This document shows, one piece after another, positions 47,467-57,146 of a stretch of 64,000 nt of DNA (positions within the stretch are counted from its first letter, which is position 1; every line of letters begins with the position of its first letter). The DNA is from JACKBK01 sp963707275. Lineage in GTDB: Bacteria > Chloroflexota > Anaerolineae > JAAEKA01. The translations under genes were made by a program, and so were the position numbers. Location of the stretch: NCBI GenBank assembly GCA_963707275.1, contig CAVPPH010000001.1, positions 682,001 to 746,000 on the forward strand. The letters run 5' to 3'. The notes below the pieces were generated by a model, which was not told where the DNA came from, did not search any database, and saw only the letters and a program-made list of their open reading frames with translations.

Positions 47467-48027
47467 TCAGCGCTCAACTTCGCGGTCTTCCCACTCACGG
47501 CGCAGCAGGCCGTAGTAAAACATGTCATGGCGCTGGCCGCCGCGGTGGAGAAACTCACGTTGCGCGCCTTCGTACGTGAAGCCCAACTTCTCGTAGAGCG
47601 CGATAGCACGCTGGTTGTAGCTGAAAACGGTCAGCCCAACGCGGTGCAGGTTCAGCTCGTCAAAGGCGTAGCGCAGCGCCAACTCCATCGCCTCCCGACC
47701 GTAGCCCTGATCCCAGCGCGCCTGGTCGCCAATGACGATGCCGAGCATGGTCGTGCCGCAGTTCCAGAGGATCCCGTTCAGCTCGATCCAGCCGATCAGT
47801 TCATCGGTTTCGACCAGTCGGACGGCCAGCAGAAAGTCGTGATCGCTTTTCTCGGTCTCATCGATCCACGCCTGAACCTGCTGCTCGCTCTGTGGGAGCG
47901 CGCTTCTGGCGTCCATCAGGCGGAGGAACCAGCCGTCTTCATGCCAGCGGGCTACAATGGCAGCGTCACCAGCTCGCGTCGCTGTCAGGCGCACGCGCTG
48001 GCCTTGAAACAGGTTGGTGGAATCCAT
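47467..48027 (-). CDS. GNAT N-acetyltransferase, RimJ/RimL type
   Basis: 186 residues with the acetyl-CoA site RWDQGYGREAMELALRYAF and the C-terminal NQRAIALYEKLGFTYEGAQRE typical of ribosomal-protein-acetylase-like GNATs. The substrate may be a protein N-terminus or small amine; unknown. Confidence 0.88.
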   Translation of the reverse strand: MDSTNLFQGQRVRLTATRAGDAAIVARWHEDGWFLRLMDARSALPQSEQQVQAWIDETEKSDHDFLLAVRLVETDELIGWIELNGILWNCGTTMLGIVIGDQARWDQGYGREAMELALRYAFDELNLHRVGLTVFSYNQRAIALYEKLGFTYEGAQREFLHRGGQRHDMFYYGLLRREWEDREVER

Positions 48028-48163
48028 GGGTCAGTGTCCTCTGTCGTGTCGCGCCAACTATACCACAGGATGTGCGGGGCACCAACCGCCGCGCAACAAA
48101 AAGAGCCGCCGTACGGCGACTTTTTGCGGACAAGTCAGTTGGTGAAACTGTGTCTCAGCTCGA

Positions 48164-49639
48164 TCAGGTGGCCGGGCGATAGAAAAGCAGATACCAGCCG
48201 AGCGCGAGGGGTAGCAGCGGCAAGGCATACTGAGCCACTTCGGCCGCCTCCGCGCCGTTCCAGAAGGCGTAGCCAAGGCTCGCGCCGGTCGCGACCGCAC
48301 CCGGCGCGGCGAGCCACGACCGGGTCGCCAGGCCGTGGGCGATAAGGATCGCGCCGATGCCTGCCGCGACCTGCCAGCCGACTACTCCGGAATTCAACGC
48401 GACCGCGACGAACGTAGTCAGTCCGATGATCACCAGTGCCAGTCCGGTCAGATTGCGCAGCCATCCGCCGATGCGCGCGCCCACGGATGTCGTTTTCTTC
48501 GTTGCTCTCCTGGCCGTGGGGCGCGGGCTGCCAGCCTTGGGCGGTGGCGCGGGCAGCACGGTCACTTCGACCAGCAGGTCGCCGCGCATCTTGTCCGGTG
48601 TCAGTCGCGGCATGCCCAGCCCCTTGAGGCGAAACACACGACCGCTCTGCGTGCCGGCCGGTATCTTCAGCACGACGGATCTGTCCAGTCCGGCTACCTT
48701 GATTTCACCCGAACTCGCGGCGAGCTGGTAGGGAATGGTCGCCTTGACGCGCAGGTCGTCGCCGTCACGCACCAGCACTGGGTGCGGCTTGACGTCGATG
48801 TTGACGTAGAGATGGCCGCGCGGTCTGCCAAACGAGCGGGTGCCCTGATCGCGTACTCGCAGCTTTGAGCCGGTGGACACGCCGGGCGGGATGCTGATCT
48901 CCACCTTGCGGCCATCGCTGAGCGACACGACCCGATACGCGCCGCTGAACGCCTCTTCCAGCGTCAGCGTCGCCTCGGCTTGCAGGTCGCGGCCCGGCCG
49001 GAACTCGGTGCTGTTGGCATCTTCCTCGCCCCGGCCCCACATCCCGCCGAAGATGGCATCGAAGAAGTCGGAGAAGTCCGCGCCGCTGCTGGCGGTGCGC
49101 TGGCCGCGGGCCGCTGAGTAGGCCCAGCCAAAGCCGCGGAAGATGCGCTCCATGTCCTCTTCCGAAATCGTGCCGGTGTTTGCCCGGCGCGAGCCGTTGT
49201 TGGTTGTGCCATTGGCCGCGTTGGCGCTGCTGCTGGCCGCTCCGGCGCTACCGCTGGCCGTGCCAGGCCTGCTGCTGGCTGTGTCAGCCGTGCGTTTGGC
49301 GGAAGAGCCGGCGGCCGAAGAGTAGGAGGAGGATGTGTATGAATAGGACGAGGAATTGCTGCGAGCGCGACCCTGGCTCGTCGTCGATGACGCCCGGTTC
49401 GACGCGCGCCGCATCTGCTCGTAGCTGGTGTTGATCTGGTCGTAGCGCCGGCGCTTGTCCTGGTCGGACAAGACGGTGTACGCCTCGTTGATGTCCTTGA
49501 AGCGTTCCGTGGCGGCCGCTTTGTCCGGGTTGACGTCGGGGTGATGGATGCGCGCCATTCTGCGGTAGGCGCTCCTGATCTCTTCGCCGTCCGCGTTACG
49601 CGCAATACCCAGGATGCTGTAATAATCTTTGTAGTCCAT
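48164..49639 (-). CDS. DnaJ-like co-chaperone with membrane tail
   Basis: 491 residues: J-domain (about 1-68) with the HPD motif (HHPDVNPDK), a long Ser/Ala/Thr/Asn-rich low-complexity linker (about 75-155), a CbpA/DnaJ-type C-terminal region beginning about 225 (LTLEEAFSGAYRVVSL, ISIPPGVSTGSKLRV, LYVNIDV), then three or four hydrophobic helices at the end (about 390-485). No zinc-finger domain. The membrane tail is unusual and would place it on the inner face of the membrane. A TATAAT-like -10 lies at 49738-49743. Confidence 0.88.
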   Translation of the reverse strand: MDYKDYYSILGIARNADGEEIRSAYRRMARIHHPDVNPDKAAATERFKDINEAYTVLSDQDKRRRYDQINTSYEQMRRASNRASSTTSQGRARSNSSSYSYTSSSYSSAAGSSAKRTADTASSRPGTASGSAGAASSSANAANGTTNNGSRRANTGTISEEDMERIFRGFGWAYSAARGQRTASSGADFSDFFDAIFGGMWGRGEEDANSTEFRPGRDLQAEATLTLEEAFSGAYRVVSLSDGRKVEISIPPGVSTGSKLRVRDQGTRSFGRPRGHLYVNIDVKPHPVLVRDGDDLRVKATIPYQLAASSGEIKVAGLDRSVVLKIPAGTQSGRVFRLKGLGMPRLTPDKMRGDLLVEVTVLPAPPPKAGSPRPTARRATKKTTSVGARIGGWLRNLTGLALVIIGLTTFVAVALNSGVVGWQVAAGIGAILIAHGLATRSWLAAPGAVATGASLGYAFWNGAEAAEVAQYALPLLPLALGWYLLFYRPAT

Positions 49640-49692
49640 AATCGCTATCTACAATACGACCGATCCGCGGTTTCGTCGCGCCGGGATTATTG

Positions 49693-49715
49693 CTTCGTAG
49701 TAGGCGCTTCAGCGC
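49693..49715 (-). repeat. Dispersed repeat, second copy
   Basis: CTTCGTAGTAGGCGCTTCAG then CGC, the same repeat as at 38873-38896 and 58401-58463, here in the leader of the DnaJ-like gene. Confidence 0.8.
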
Positions 49716-49737
49716 TTGCTGCGAACGGTTTCAGCCG

Positions 49738-49743
49738 ATTATA
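49738..49743 (-). promoter_or_regulatory. Probable -10 element of the DnaJ-like gene
   Basis: On the minus strand TATAAT preceded by TGTGC, suggesting an extended -10; no clear -35. Confidence 0.35.
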
Positions 49744-49794
49744 GCACAGCTTTGTGAGAACTGCGTTTGCGTCCCGCCGCTAGAGGAGCCTGGC

Positions 49795-50451
49795 TTACAG
49801 AAGACCCAGTTCCCGGGCGCGCAGCGCAGCCTGCGTGCGGTCGCGTGCGCCGATCTTGCCCAGGATGTTGGTGACGTAGTTCTTGACGGTTCCTTCGGCC
49901 AGGTAGAGCCGGCCGGCGATCTCGCGGTTGGTCATCCCCTCGGCCAACAGCTTGAGGATTTCGATCTCGCGTTCGGACAGCGCCTCGACCAGATCAGCCG
50001 CGGCGGTGGGCGACTGCGGGGCCATGCGGGCAAACTCGGCCACCACCTTGCGCGCGACCGACGGTTCGATCAGCACGCCGCCGGCCATGACGGTGTGGAT
50101 CGCATCGGTCAGTTCAGCCATGCTGACGTCCTTCAGTAGATAGCCCAGCGCGCCGGCGCGCAGTCCCTCGAAGACATACTCGTCGTCGTCGAAGGTGGTC
50201 AGGATGATGACGCGTGCATCGGGCCAGCGGGCACGCAGCCGTCGCGTCGCCTCCACACCGTCCATGACCGGCATACGCACGTCCATCAGCGTCACGTCGG
50301 GCCGCAGCGCAGCGTATTGGTCGAGGGCTTCCTGGCCGTTGCTGGCATCGCCGACCACAGACATCTGCGGTTCCATTTCCAGCAGCGTGTGCAGGCCGTC
50401 GCGCATCAGACGCTGGTCATCGACCAACAACAGGCGTACTGTATCAGCCAT
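49795..50451 (-). CDS. Response regulator, NarL/LuxR family
   Basis: 218 residues. Receiver domain with the phosphorylated Asp in VTLMDVRMPV and a LuxR-type helix-turn-helix (LSEREIEILKLLAEGMTNRE... GTVKNYV). Its first codons overlap the kinase gene by 8 bases, so kinase and regulator are co-produced. Controls unknown genes; the LiaF-like protein upstream is a candidate target. Confidence 0.93.
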   Translation of the reverse strand: MADTVRLLLVDDQRLMRDGLHTLLEMEPQMSVVGDASNGQEALDQYAALRPDVTLMDVRMPVMDGVEATRRLRARWPDARVIILTTFDDDEYVFEGLRAGALGYLLKDVSMAELTDAIHTVMAGGVLIEPSVARKVVAEFARMAPQSPTAAADLVEALSEREIEILKLLAEGMTNREIAGRLYLAEGTVKNYVTNILGKIGARDRTQAALRARELGLL

Positions 50452-51646
50452 CGGTGTTCTCCGCTCGAAGTGGCAATGTCATCACAAGTTCCGTGCCGCC
50501 TTCTGGTCCTGGGCCGATGTCCAGTGTGCCGTCGAGCTGAACAGCGCGCTCTCGCAGGCCGCGCAGACCAAACCCCGGCAGATCGGCGGCGCTGGCATCC
50601 AACCCCATGCCGTTGTCGCGGATCGTCAGCGAGACATCGCCGTTGCGGCGCGCCATTGCGACCCAGGCATCGACGGCGCTCGCGTGTTTCTGCACGTTGG
50701 TCAGCCCTTCCTGCGCGCCGCGGTAGAGGGCGTGACGGTGACTGGCCGGCAGGTCGGGCATCTCTTCAGGCATGTCCAGATGCACGGCGATGCCTGTTGC
50801 CTCCTGGAATCCTGCGGTCAACCGACGCAGCGCGGGCGCCAGCGCCAGGTCCGCTTCGACTGGCGCGCGCAGGGTTGCCACGGTGCGCCGCAGCTCGCCC
50901 AGCCCTTCGCTGATCTGCTCGCGAACCGTGCCAACGATTTCTCTGGCGCGGTCAGGGTCGGGTGTGATCAGGCGTTCGGCGGCCTGAAGCTGCACCGAAG
51001 AAACAGTTAGCCGGTGGCCCAGCGTGTCATGCATCTCGCGCGCCAGGCGGTTGCGCTCCTGCTGGACTGCCAGTTCCTCGGCTTGCAAGGCGTATTCCTG
51101 AAGCTGTCGATGTGCTTCTTGTAGCTCCCCCAGCAAGCGTTCGCTTTCGGCACGCGACTCTTCGGCGCGCGCTGTCTGTTGAGCGAAGGTCGAGAAGAAA
51201 ATGTAGCCGGCGACGTAGATCGGTACCGCGACCAACGCGTCGGCGCCGGCGATGGCCACGTAAGTAACCAGCGTGATGATGCTGAAGAGGGCGATCCACA
51301 GGGCGGCTACCCGCTGGGGGAAGAGCATCGTCACGTCGGCGCTGAGGATAAAGAAGAGCACGACGGCAACCAGGTGGCCCGGCGGCAGGACAACCAGACT
51401 GGTCACCAGCAGCGTCTGGACGGTGGCATACAGGTAGCTGCCCCATTGGGGCAGCCAGTGCAGTATTCGGCTGTGCAGAAAAAAGAAGAGCGTAAAGGTA
51501 GCCAGCAGCGCCGATGCGATCCAGCGGGTAGGTTCATCGGTTTCGAACATCGACCACAGCATCGGCAGACCGACGGCGGGAATGATCAGGTAGGCGCTGA
51601 TGCTCGCGAGGTTGCGCGGTTCGCTAGCGTTTTGCTGCGTGCTCAT
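50444..51646 (-). CDS. Sensor histidine kinase, HisKA_3 (NarL-type partner)
   Basis: About 400 residues: five or six membrane helices (about 17-160), a coiled coil (about 165-195), the dimerisation box NRLAREMHDTLGHRLTVSS with the phospho-acceptor His, and an ATPase domain with RDNGMGLD and GFGLRGLRERA. ATG 51646 is chosen; the upstream in-frame extension has no membrane-protein character. The short-loop many-helix sensor resembles LiaS/DesK-type kinases that sense membrane state. Confidence 0.9.
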   Translation of the reverse strand: MSTQQNASEPRNLASISAYLIIPAVGLPMLWSMFETDEPTRWIASALLATFTLFFFLHSRILHWLPQWGSYLYATVQTLLVTSLVVLPPGHLVAVVLFFILSADVTMLFPQRVAALWIALFSIITLVTYVAIAGADALVAVPIYVAGYIFFSTFAQQTARAEESRAESERLLGELQEAHRQLQEYALQAEELAVQQERNRLAREMHDTLGHRLTVSSVQLQAAERLITPDPDRAREIVGTVREQISEGLGELRRTVATLRAPVEADLALAPALRRLTAGFQEATGIAVHLDMPEEMPDLPASHRHALYRGAQEGLTNVQKHASAVDAWVAMARRNGDVSLTIRDNGMGLDASAADLPGFGLRGLRERAVQLDGTLDIGPGPEGGTELVMTLPLRAENTDG

Positions 51647-51759
51647 GGCGGCATGATACTCCATTTGCGGCTCTGCGGCAACTGGTTTGACAAGACAGGG
51701 AGTTCGCGCGATCCAGCGCGAACTCCTGCTATCGGGTTGTTGGGTCGCCTGGCGCAAGA

Positions 51760-52299
51760 TTATCGTCGTCGCTTGAGCAGCAGATAAATGCCGATGCCAA
51801 CCAGGATCAGCGGCCAGCCGTAGCCGATGATCTGCAAGAGTTGCATGCCAAAGCCGCCACTTGCAAGTGCCAGGCCGATTGCGCCAATGATGCCGCCCGG
51901 GATCAGTGGCCACCACTGGAACCCGCTGGTGGTCAGGGGCGACAGCAGGCACATCAGCAGCCAGCCACCGGCGAAGGCGAGCATGAACACGCCTCCCTGG
52001 GCATCGCTTTCCATGGCGCTGTACGGGCCGGTGATCAATGAAATTCCCAGGCCAATGCCTACCAGGATGCTGCCGGGAATGACGAGGCCGAAGGTGCGGG
52101 TGACCAATCCCCAGACCAGAAAGATCACACCCAGCGCGGCTGGTATCAGCAGGCCAAGGTTGGCTGACTGCGTGATCTGGGCAATCAACAGCAGCGCGCC
52201 GATCAGGATCAGCGCAACTCCGGCGATGACACGCCCGCGGACGTCGGTTTGCACTCCTTGGTCGTCACTGGTTGTGGGGTCGGAAAGTTGCGTGTTCAT
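51760..52299 (-). CDS. LiaI/LiaF-like membrane protein
   Basis: 179 residues with about six hydrophobic helices, repeated GxxLILIGxxLL/GWPLILVGIGIYLLLKRR patterns typical of the LiaI-LiaF transmembrane family. AAGGAG precedes ATG 52299. Upstream of a kinase-regulator pair in the same direction, which fits an envelope-stress module in which the membrane protein modulates the kinase (inference). Confidence 0.75.
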   Translation of the reverse strand: MNTQLSDPTTSDDQGVQTDVRGRVIAGVALILIGALLLIAQITQSANLGLLIPAALGVIFLVWGLVTRTFGLVIPGSILVGIGLGISLITGPYSAMESDAQGGVFMLAFAGGWLLMCLLSPLTTSGFQWWPLIPGGIIGAIGLALASGGFGMQLLQIIGYGWPLILVGIGIYLLLKRRR

Positions 52300-52454
52300 G
52301 AAGTATCTCCTTTGGTAATTGGAGGGCCGGCCCAGTCGACCGAGGATCGTTTTCGTTGACTTAATGATAGCTGGCTGTCAGGTCATATCGGCCAGTGCCA
52401 AAGGTCATGTCAGCGGTCACTATCGGCACAGATGCATGGAACATGCCGCCCGAA

Positions 52455-53688
52455 CAGGGCAATCGCATCTAAATTGATAGGACCTTGAGCAGGTAGTCGT
52501 TGTTCCAGGCGGCCTTCAGCCGCTTCGCCTTGGCGCCGACTTTGGCGGACTTCTCCTGGCGCAACAAGTTCAATGCGATGTGTCGAAGGACAGCGAAGTT
52601 TTGCGGCGCATGGTCCTTGCGGATGCGGCAGTCATCCTCGCGGAAAGCAACGTCGAGCACCCAATGGAGCGAGTTTTCGATGCCCCAATGACTGCGAACT
52701 GCATGCGCAAAGGTGGCTGCATTGGCTTCCAGGCTGGAGAGGTAGTAGCGAGTACTCTCGGTGGTCTGTTCTCCAATGCGTCGTTTGGTCCGCACCATGC
52801 CGATACTCCGCAGTCCGGGCCATAGAGGCTTGCCGGTGACCTGAGGCAGCCAAGCAATGTCAGACGTGATCCAATAGCGCCTTATCTCCAGACGCCCATG
52901 ATTGCCATCGACAGTCTGGATGAAGTCGTGTTCCAGACGAGAGAAATTGTTGCTCAAGGCATCCTCAAACAACGCAGCGACAGCTTCATGGATAACGCCC
53001 TGGTTGCCCTTGAGAGCCAACACATAGTCAGCCTGCTGACCGATGATCTGGGCAGCGATGGCAACCTGTGTGCCGATCGCATCGATCGTTACGATACAAC
53101 CGGCCAATTCGAGAAAACTCAACAGTTCCGGAATGGCCGTGATCTCATTGGATTTGTCATCGACCTTCACCTGACCCAGGACCAGCCCGTTAGTTACGGC
53201 CCAGGCACTGACCATGTATATGGCATCCTTGCCGTTGGCATGATCGTGAGAACGTCGCAGTTGTTTGCCATCGAAAGCGATCACCTGTCCATGGGTAACC
53301 TCGAAAACGGCTCGGATCCAGGCAAGAAAGTGACTTTGGAACTCTTCAGGATCGATGCGGGCAAACACTCGCCCAAATGTATCATGCGAAGGAATGCCTT
53401 GTGCCAGATCCAGAAACCCAGCCAGCCAATCCTGCTTCGCCTTGCCATACATCTCGATGTCAACCCAGGTTTCTGCACCACAGATGACCGCACAGATGGC
53501 AATCGTCACGATGTTGACCAGCGGATGGCGTTTGGTGCGCTCTACTCTTGGATCCGTCAGTCCAGAAAAGTGATCTCGGATGGTCGCTGTCCCTGTTTGC
53601 GTCATGGCTGCCTCCTTGCCCCTTGCTTCGGGTTGCAGCCATTATCATCTGTCTCCTTCCAGTTGCGAAATTAGATGCGATTGCCCTG
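52455..53688 (-). mobile_element. Complete ISAs1-family insertion sequence with 10-bp target duplication
   Basis: Terminal inverted repeats CAGGGCAATCGCATCTAA (52455-52472) and its exact complement (53671-53688) bound an element of 1234 bp with one intact transposase. Flanking GCCGCCCGAA occurs at both 52445-52454 and 53689-53698, a 10-bp target-site duplication, as expected for this family. The right end is about 20 bases before the -35 of the transporter operon. Confidence 0.95.
52469..53605 (-). CDS. Transposase, ISAs1 family
   Basis: 378 residues, DDE-type. The N-terminal FSGLTDPRVERTKRHPLVNI region, VIAFDGKQLR, and the C-terminal RSHWGIENSLHWVLDVAFRED are hallmarks of the ISAs1 family (H-repeat-associated proteins). 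Frame intact, which contrasts with the damaged operon next to it. The stop overlaps the left inverted repeat. Confidence 0.95.
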   Translation of the reverse strand: MTQTGTATIRDHFSGLTDPRVERTKRHPLVNIVTIAICAVICGAETWVDIEMYGKAKQDWLAGFLDLAQGIPSHDTFGRVFARIDPEEFQSHFLAWIRAVFEVTHGQVIAFDGKQLRRSHDHANGKDAIYMVSAWAVTNGLVLGQVKVDDKSNEITAIPELLSFLELAGCIVTIDAIGTQVAIAAQIIGQQADYVLALKGNQGVIHEAVAALFEDALSNNFSRLEHDFIQTVDGNHGRLEIRRYWITSDIAWLPQVTGKPLWPGLRSIGMVRTKRRIGEQTTESTRYYLSSLEANAATFAHAVRSHWGIENSLHWVLDVAFREDDCRIRKDHAPQNFAVLRHIALNLLRQEKSAKVGAKAKRLKAAWNNDYLLKVLSI

Positions 53689-54003
53689 GCCGCCCGAATT
53701 GAAAGTGTTGACGACCTCAATCACCTGTGCTACAATGCATCAGCCTCGTTGGTGATGACTGGTCGTCTCCGCATTACAGATCCCTACCAGTTTCGATAGT
53801 TGCGCACGCAGGAACCCGGTGCGCGTCATGCAAGGTTGCAAACGTACGGTCATTGAAGACTCGACAACCTATACCCACCTTATTTGTGAACGAAGGCGAT
53901 TCGCGCCTTTTTCTTTGGTTCACGTCTGAAACGTTGCTTGCAGGGGCAGCGTATCAGTCGCGCGCCATTTCAATCGATTCCCATGTTCTTAGGAGGACAG
54001 TTT
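53606..54003 (+). other. Interval between transposase and binding-protein genes
   Basis: About 400 bases: the right end of the insertion sequence, the target duplication, a strong promoter (53708-53736) and a leader of about 270 bases before the binding-protein ATG. The leader has no recognised riboswitch. Confidence 0.6.
53708..53736 (+). promoter_or_regulatory. Strong sigma-70-like promoter of the transporter operon
   Basis: TTGACG (53708-53713), 17 bases, TACAAT (53731-53736). It lies just outside the insertion sequence, so the element left the core promoter intact but may have removed upstream operators. Confidence 0.8.
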
Positions 54004-56171
54004 ATGAAGAAGAGTTTTGCCCTGCTAAGCCTGATCGTCGTGCTTGTCATGGTGATCAGCGCTTGCTCGAACGCGGCAACGCCGGCGACTGCTGAGCCGG
54101 CCGCGCCCGCAGCCACAACCGCTCCAGCCGCCACCGATGCGCCTGCCGAGCCTGCCACGTCGGAGGGTAGCATTGCAGTCTTGTTGCCGGACAGTGCGTC
54201 ATCGGCGCGCTGGGAAGCTGACGACCGCCGCTTCTTCGAGCAGGCCTTCGAGGCGGCCGGTGTGGAATACACCATCGTCAACGCCGAAGGCGATGCCCGC
54301 ATGCAGCAGACCCAGGCCGAACAGGCCATCACCAACGGCGCGAAGGTGATCTTGCTGGTGAACCTGGACAGCGGTTCAGGCGCAGCCATCATTGCCCAGG
54401 CACGCGAGGCCGGCGTGAAGGTGATCGACTATGACCGCCTGACCATCGAAGGCCCTGGCGCGGATGTGTATGTCAGCTTCGACAACGTGTCGGTGGGCCG
54501 GCTGATGGGCGAGACCCTGGAGCCGCTGATCGACGGGCTGGATGCTGATCCGAAGCAGGTCGTGCAGTTGAACGGCTCGCCGACCGACAACAATGCGACC
54601 CTGTTCCGCGAGGGCTACTTCGGTGTGGCATCGCCGCACTACGACGCAGGCGACTGGGAGCTGGTCGATGACCAGGCAGTGCCGGACTGGGACAACCAGC
54701 AGGCGCTGGTGATCTACGAGCAGATCCTGACCGCCGCCGGCGGCAACGTGGATGCGACCTTTGCGGCCAACGACGGGTTGGCCGGGTCGGTCATTGCGGC
54801 GCTGAAGGCGCAGGGTGCTGGATCCGATGCCGGTCAGCGGTCAGGACGCCACCGTCGGCGGCATCCAGAACATCTTGTCGGGCTGGCAGTCGATGACTGT
54901 CTACAAGCCGATCAAGCTGGAAGCTGATGCCGCGGCTGAGGCCGCCATCGCCCTGCTGAAGGGTGAGGACGTCACCAGCTCTGACCGGCGACACCCTCAA
55001 CAACGGCACCAACGATGTTGCCGTTCATGAAGCTGACGCCGCTGGCAGTGACCACGGACAACATCGCAGAGACCGTCATCGCCGATGGCTTCCGCACCTG
55101 GGAAGAGATCTGCGTCGGCGACTTCGCCAGTTCTGCCCCGATGCCAGCGCAGCCATGCCGCGCAGCCGCGTCTGTGAGGCCGAGGGCAGCATCGCCGTGT
55201 TGCTGCCGGACAGTGCGTCATCGGCGCGCTGGGAAGCCGACGACCGCCGTTTCTTCGAGCAGGCCTTCGAGGCGGCTGGTGTGGAATACACCATCGTCAA
55301 CGCCGAAGGCGACGCCCGCACGCAGCAGACCCAGGCCGAACAGGCCATCACCAACGGCGCGAAGGTGCATCTTGCTGGTGAACCTGGACAGCGGTTCAGG
55401 CGCAGCCATCATCGCGCAGGCCCGCGAGGCCGGTGTGAAGGTGATCGACTATGACCGCCTGACCATCGAAGGCCCTGGCGCGGATGTCTATGTCAGCTTC
55501 GACAACGTGTCGGTAGGCCGGCTGATGGGCGAGACCCTGGAGCCGCTGATCGACGGGCTGGATGCTGATCCGAAGCAGGTCGTGCAGTTGAACGGCTCGC
55601 CGACCGACAACAATGCCACCCTGTTCCGCGAGGGCTACTTCGGTGTGGCATCGCCGCACTACGACGCAGGCGACTGGAAGCTGGTGGATGACCAGGCAGT
55701 GCCGGACTGGGACAACCAGCAGGCGCTGGTGATCTACGAGCAGATCCTGACCGCGGCCGGCGGCAACGTGGATGCGACCTTTGCGGCCAACGACGGGTTG
55801 GCCGGGTCGGTCATCGCGGCGCTGAAGGCGCAGGGTGTGGATCCGATGCCGGTCAGCGGCCAGGACGCCACCGTGGGCGGCATCCAGAACATCTTGTCGG
55901 GCTGGCAGTCGATGACTGTCTACAAGCCGATCAAGCTGGAAGCTGATGCCGCCGCTGCGGCCGCTATCGCCCTGCTGTGTGGCGAGGATGTCAGCCAGCG
56001 CTGACCGGCGACACCATCAACAACGGCACCAACGATCTGCCGTTCATGAAGCTGACGCCGCTGGCCGTGACCGCGGACAACATCGCAGAGACCGTCATCG
56101 CCGATGGCTTCCGCACCTGGGAAGAGATCTGCGTCGGCGACTTCGAGCAGTACTGCCCGACCGATCGCTAA
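54004..56171 (+). CDS. Xylose-type periplasmic binding lipoprotein, tandemly duplicated (frameshifted)
   Basis: Lipoprotein signal (VISACSN, Cys21) and Ala/Pro/Thr linker, then two nearly identical XylF-like domains: 54163-55140 and 55182-56171. Shared motifs: GSIAVLLPDSASSARWEADD, INGAKV-type loop as ITNGAKV, YVSFDNVSVGRLMGE, NGSPTDNNATLFREGY and SGQDATVGGIQNI. The second copy has no signal peptide and is joined by a short link (DASAAMPRSRVCEAEG). About seven one-base insertions occur, e.g. 54818, 55018, 55368. I read one polypeptide with two sugar-binding domains; two separate genes broken by errors is the alternative. AGGAGG before ATG 54004. Confidence 0.8.
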
Positions 56172-56192
56172 ATAGACGCTTGCCAATCTGTC

Positions 56193-56232
56193 CCTGAGCG
56201 AGGTGGCTGAATCTGCGACCACCTCGCTCAGG
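56193..56232 (+). other. Perfect 14-bp hairpin between binding protein and ATPase
   Basis: CCTGAGCGAGGTGG (56193-56206) pairs with CCACCTCGCTCAGG (56219-56232). No T-run; such hairpins after binding-protein genes stabilise their mRNA or lower downstream expression. Confidence 0.7.
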
Positions 56233-56368
56233 ATCGTAACAGCAAGTGGCAGCCGAATAGCCGGATCGATCGTTCGGCTGCCGCCGTAATCCTCACACTT
56301 CCCAGTCATAGCTCGTCTGCTCCGCAGGCGATAGACGGGATAGCCTGACAAGTTCGGGAGACAAGCCC

Positions 56369-57146
56369 ATGACTGACAGAACCCATTCTGTTTCTGCAAG
56401 GCGTATCGAAGACACTTCGGCGCTGTCGCAGGCGCTGACCGATGTGGACTTTGAGGTGCGCACCGGGGAAGTGATGGCGCTGGTCGGTGACAACGGCGCC
56501 GGAAAGTCAACCTTGATCAAGGGCATTGCCGGTATCTATCCCTTTGACGGCGGCCAGATGTTCTGGGAGGGCAAGCCAGGTCAAGATCCACGGTCCACAC
56601 GATGCGGCCGCACTGGGCATCGAGATCGTCTACCAGGACCTGGCCCTGGCCGACAATCTGGATGTCGTGGCCAACATGTTTCTGGGGCGCGAACGCATGT
56701 CCAGTCCTTTCGTCGTCTGAATGAAGCGGAGATGGAAAAGGAGTGCAGCGAGACCCTCAAGTCGCTGTCGGTCACCACCGTGCGCTCCGTGCGCCAGGCG
56801 GTGGCCGAGCTGTCCGGCGGTCAGCGCCAGGCCATCGCCGTGGCCAAGGCGGTGATGTGGAACTCCAAGGTCGTGATTCTCGACGAGCCGACGGCCGCCC
56901 TGGGCGTCGCTCAGACCCGCCAGGTGCTGGATCTTGGTGCGCCGGCTGGCCGATCAAGGGGCTGGGTGTGGTGATCATTTCCCACAACCTGCACGACATC
57001 TTCGAGGTTGCCGACCGGATCACCGTCTTGCGGCTGGGCCGGAACGTGGCTGTCCTGAAGTCCAGCCGAAACCAACCCAGCAGCAGGTCGTGCATGCGAT
57101 CACGGCCGGCAAGCTGGACACAGTACCAGGGATGGTGGTGCAATGA
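56369..57146 (+). CDS. Sugar ABC transporter ATPase, XylG-like single domain (frameshifted)
   Basis: Walker A GDNGAGKST, signature LSGGQRQAIAVAKAV, Walker B VVILDEPTAAL and H-loop IISHNLHD are all intact, spread over frames. One-base insertions at 56580 (GG), about 56695 (net two), 56934 (TT), 56958 (GGGG) and 57062-57080 (two) break it. Repaired length is about 250 residues, a single nucleotide-binding domain, while XylG proper has two fused domains. It would dimerise. Between the binding protein and permease genes. Confidence 0.85.
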
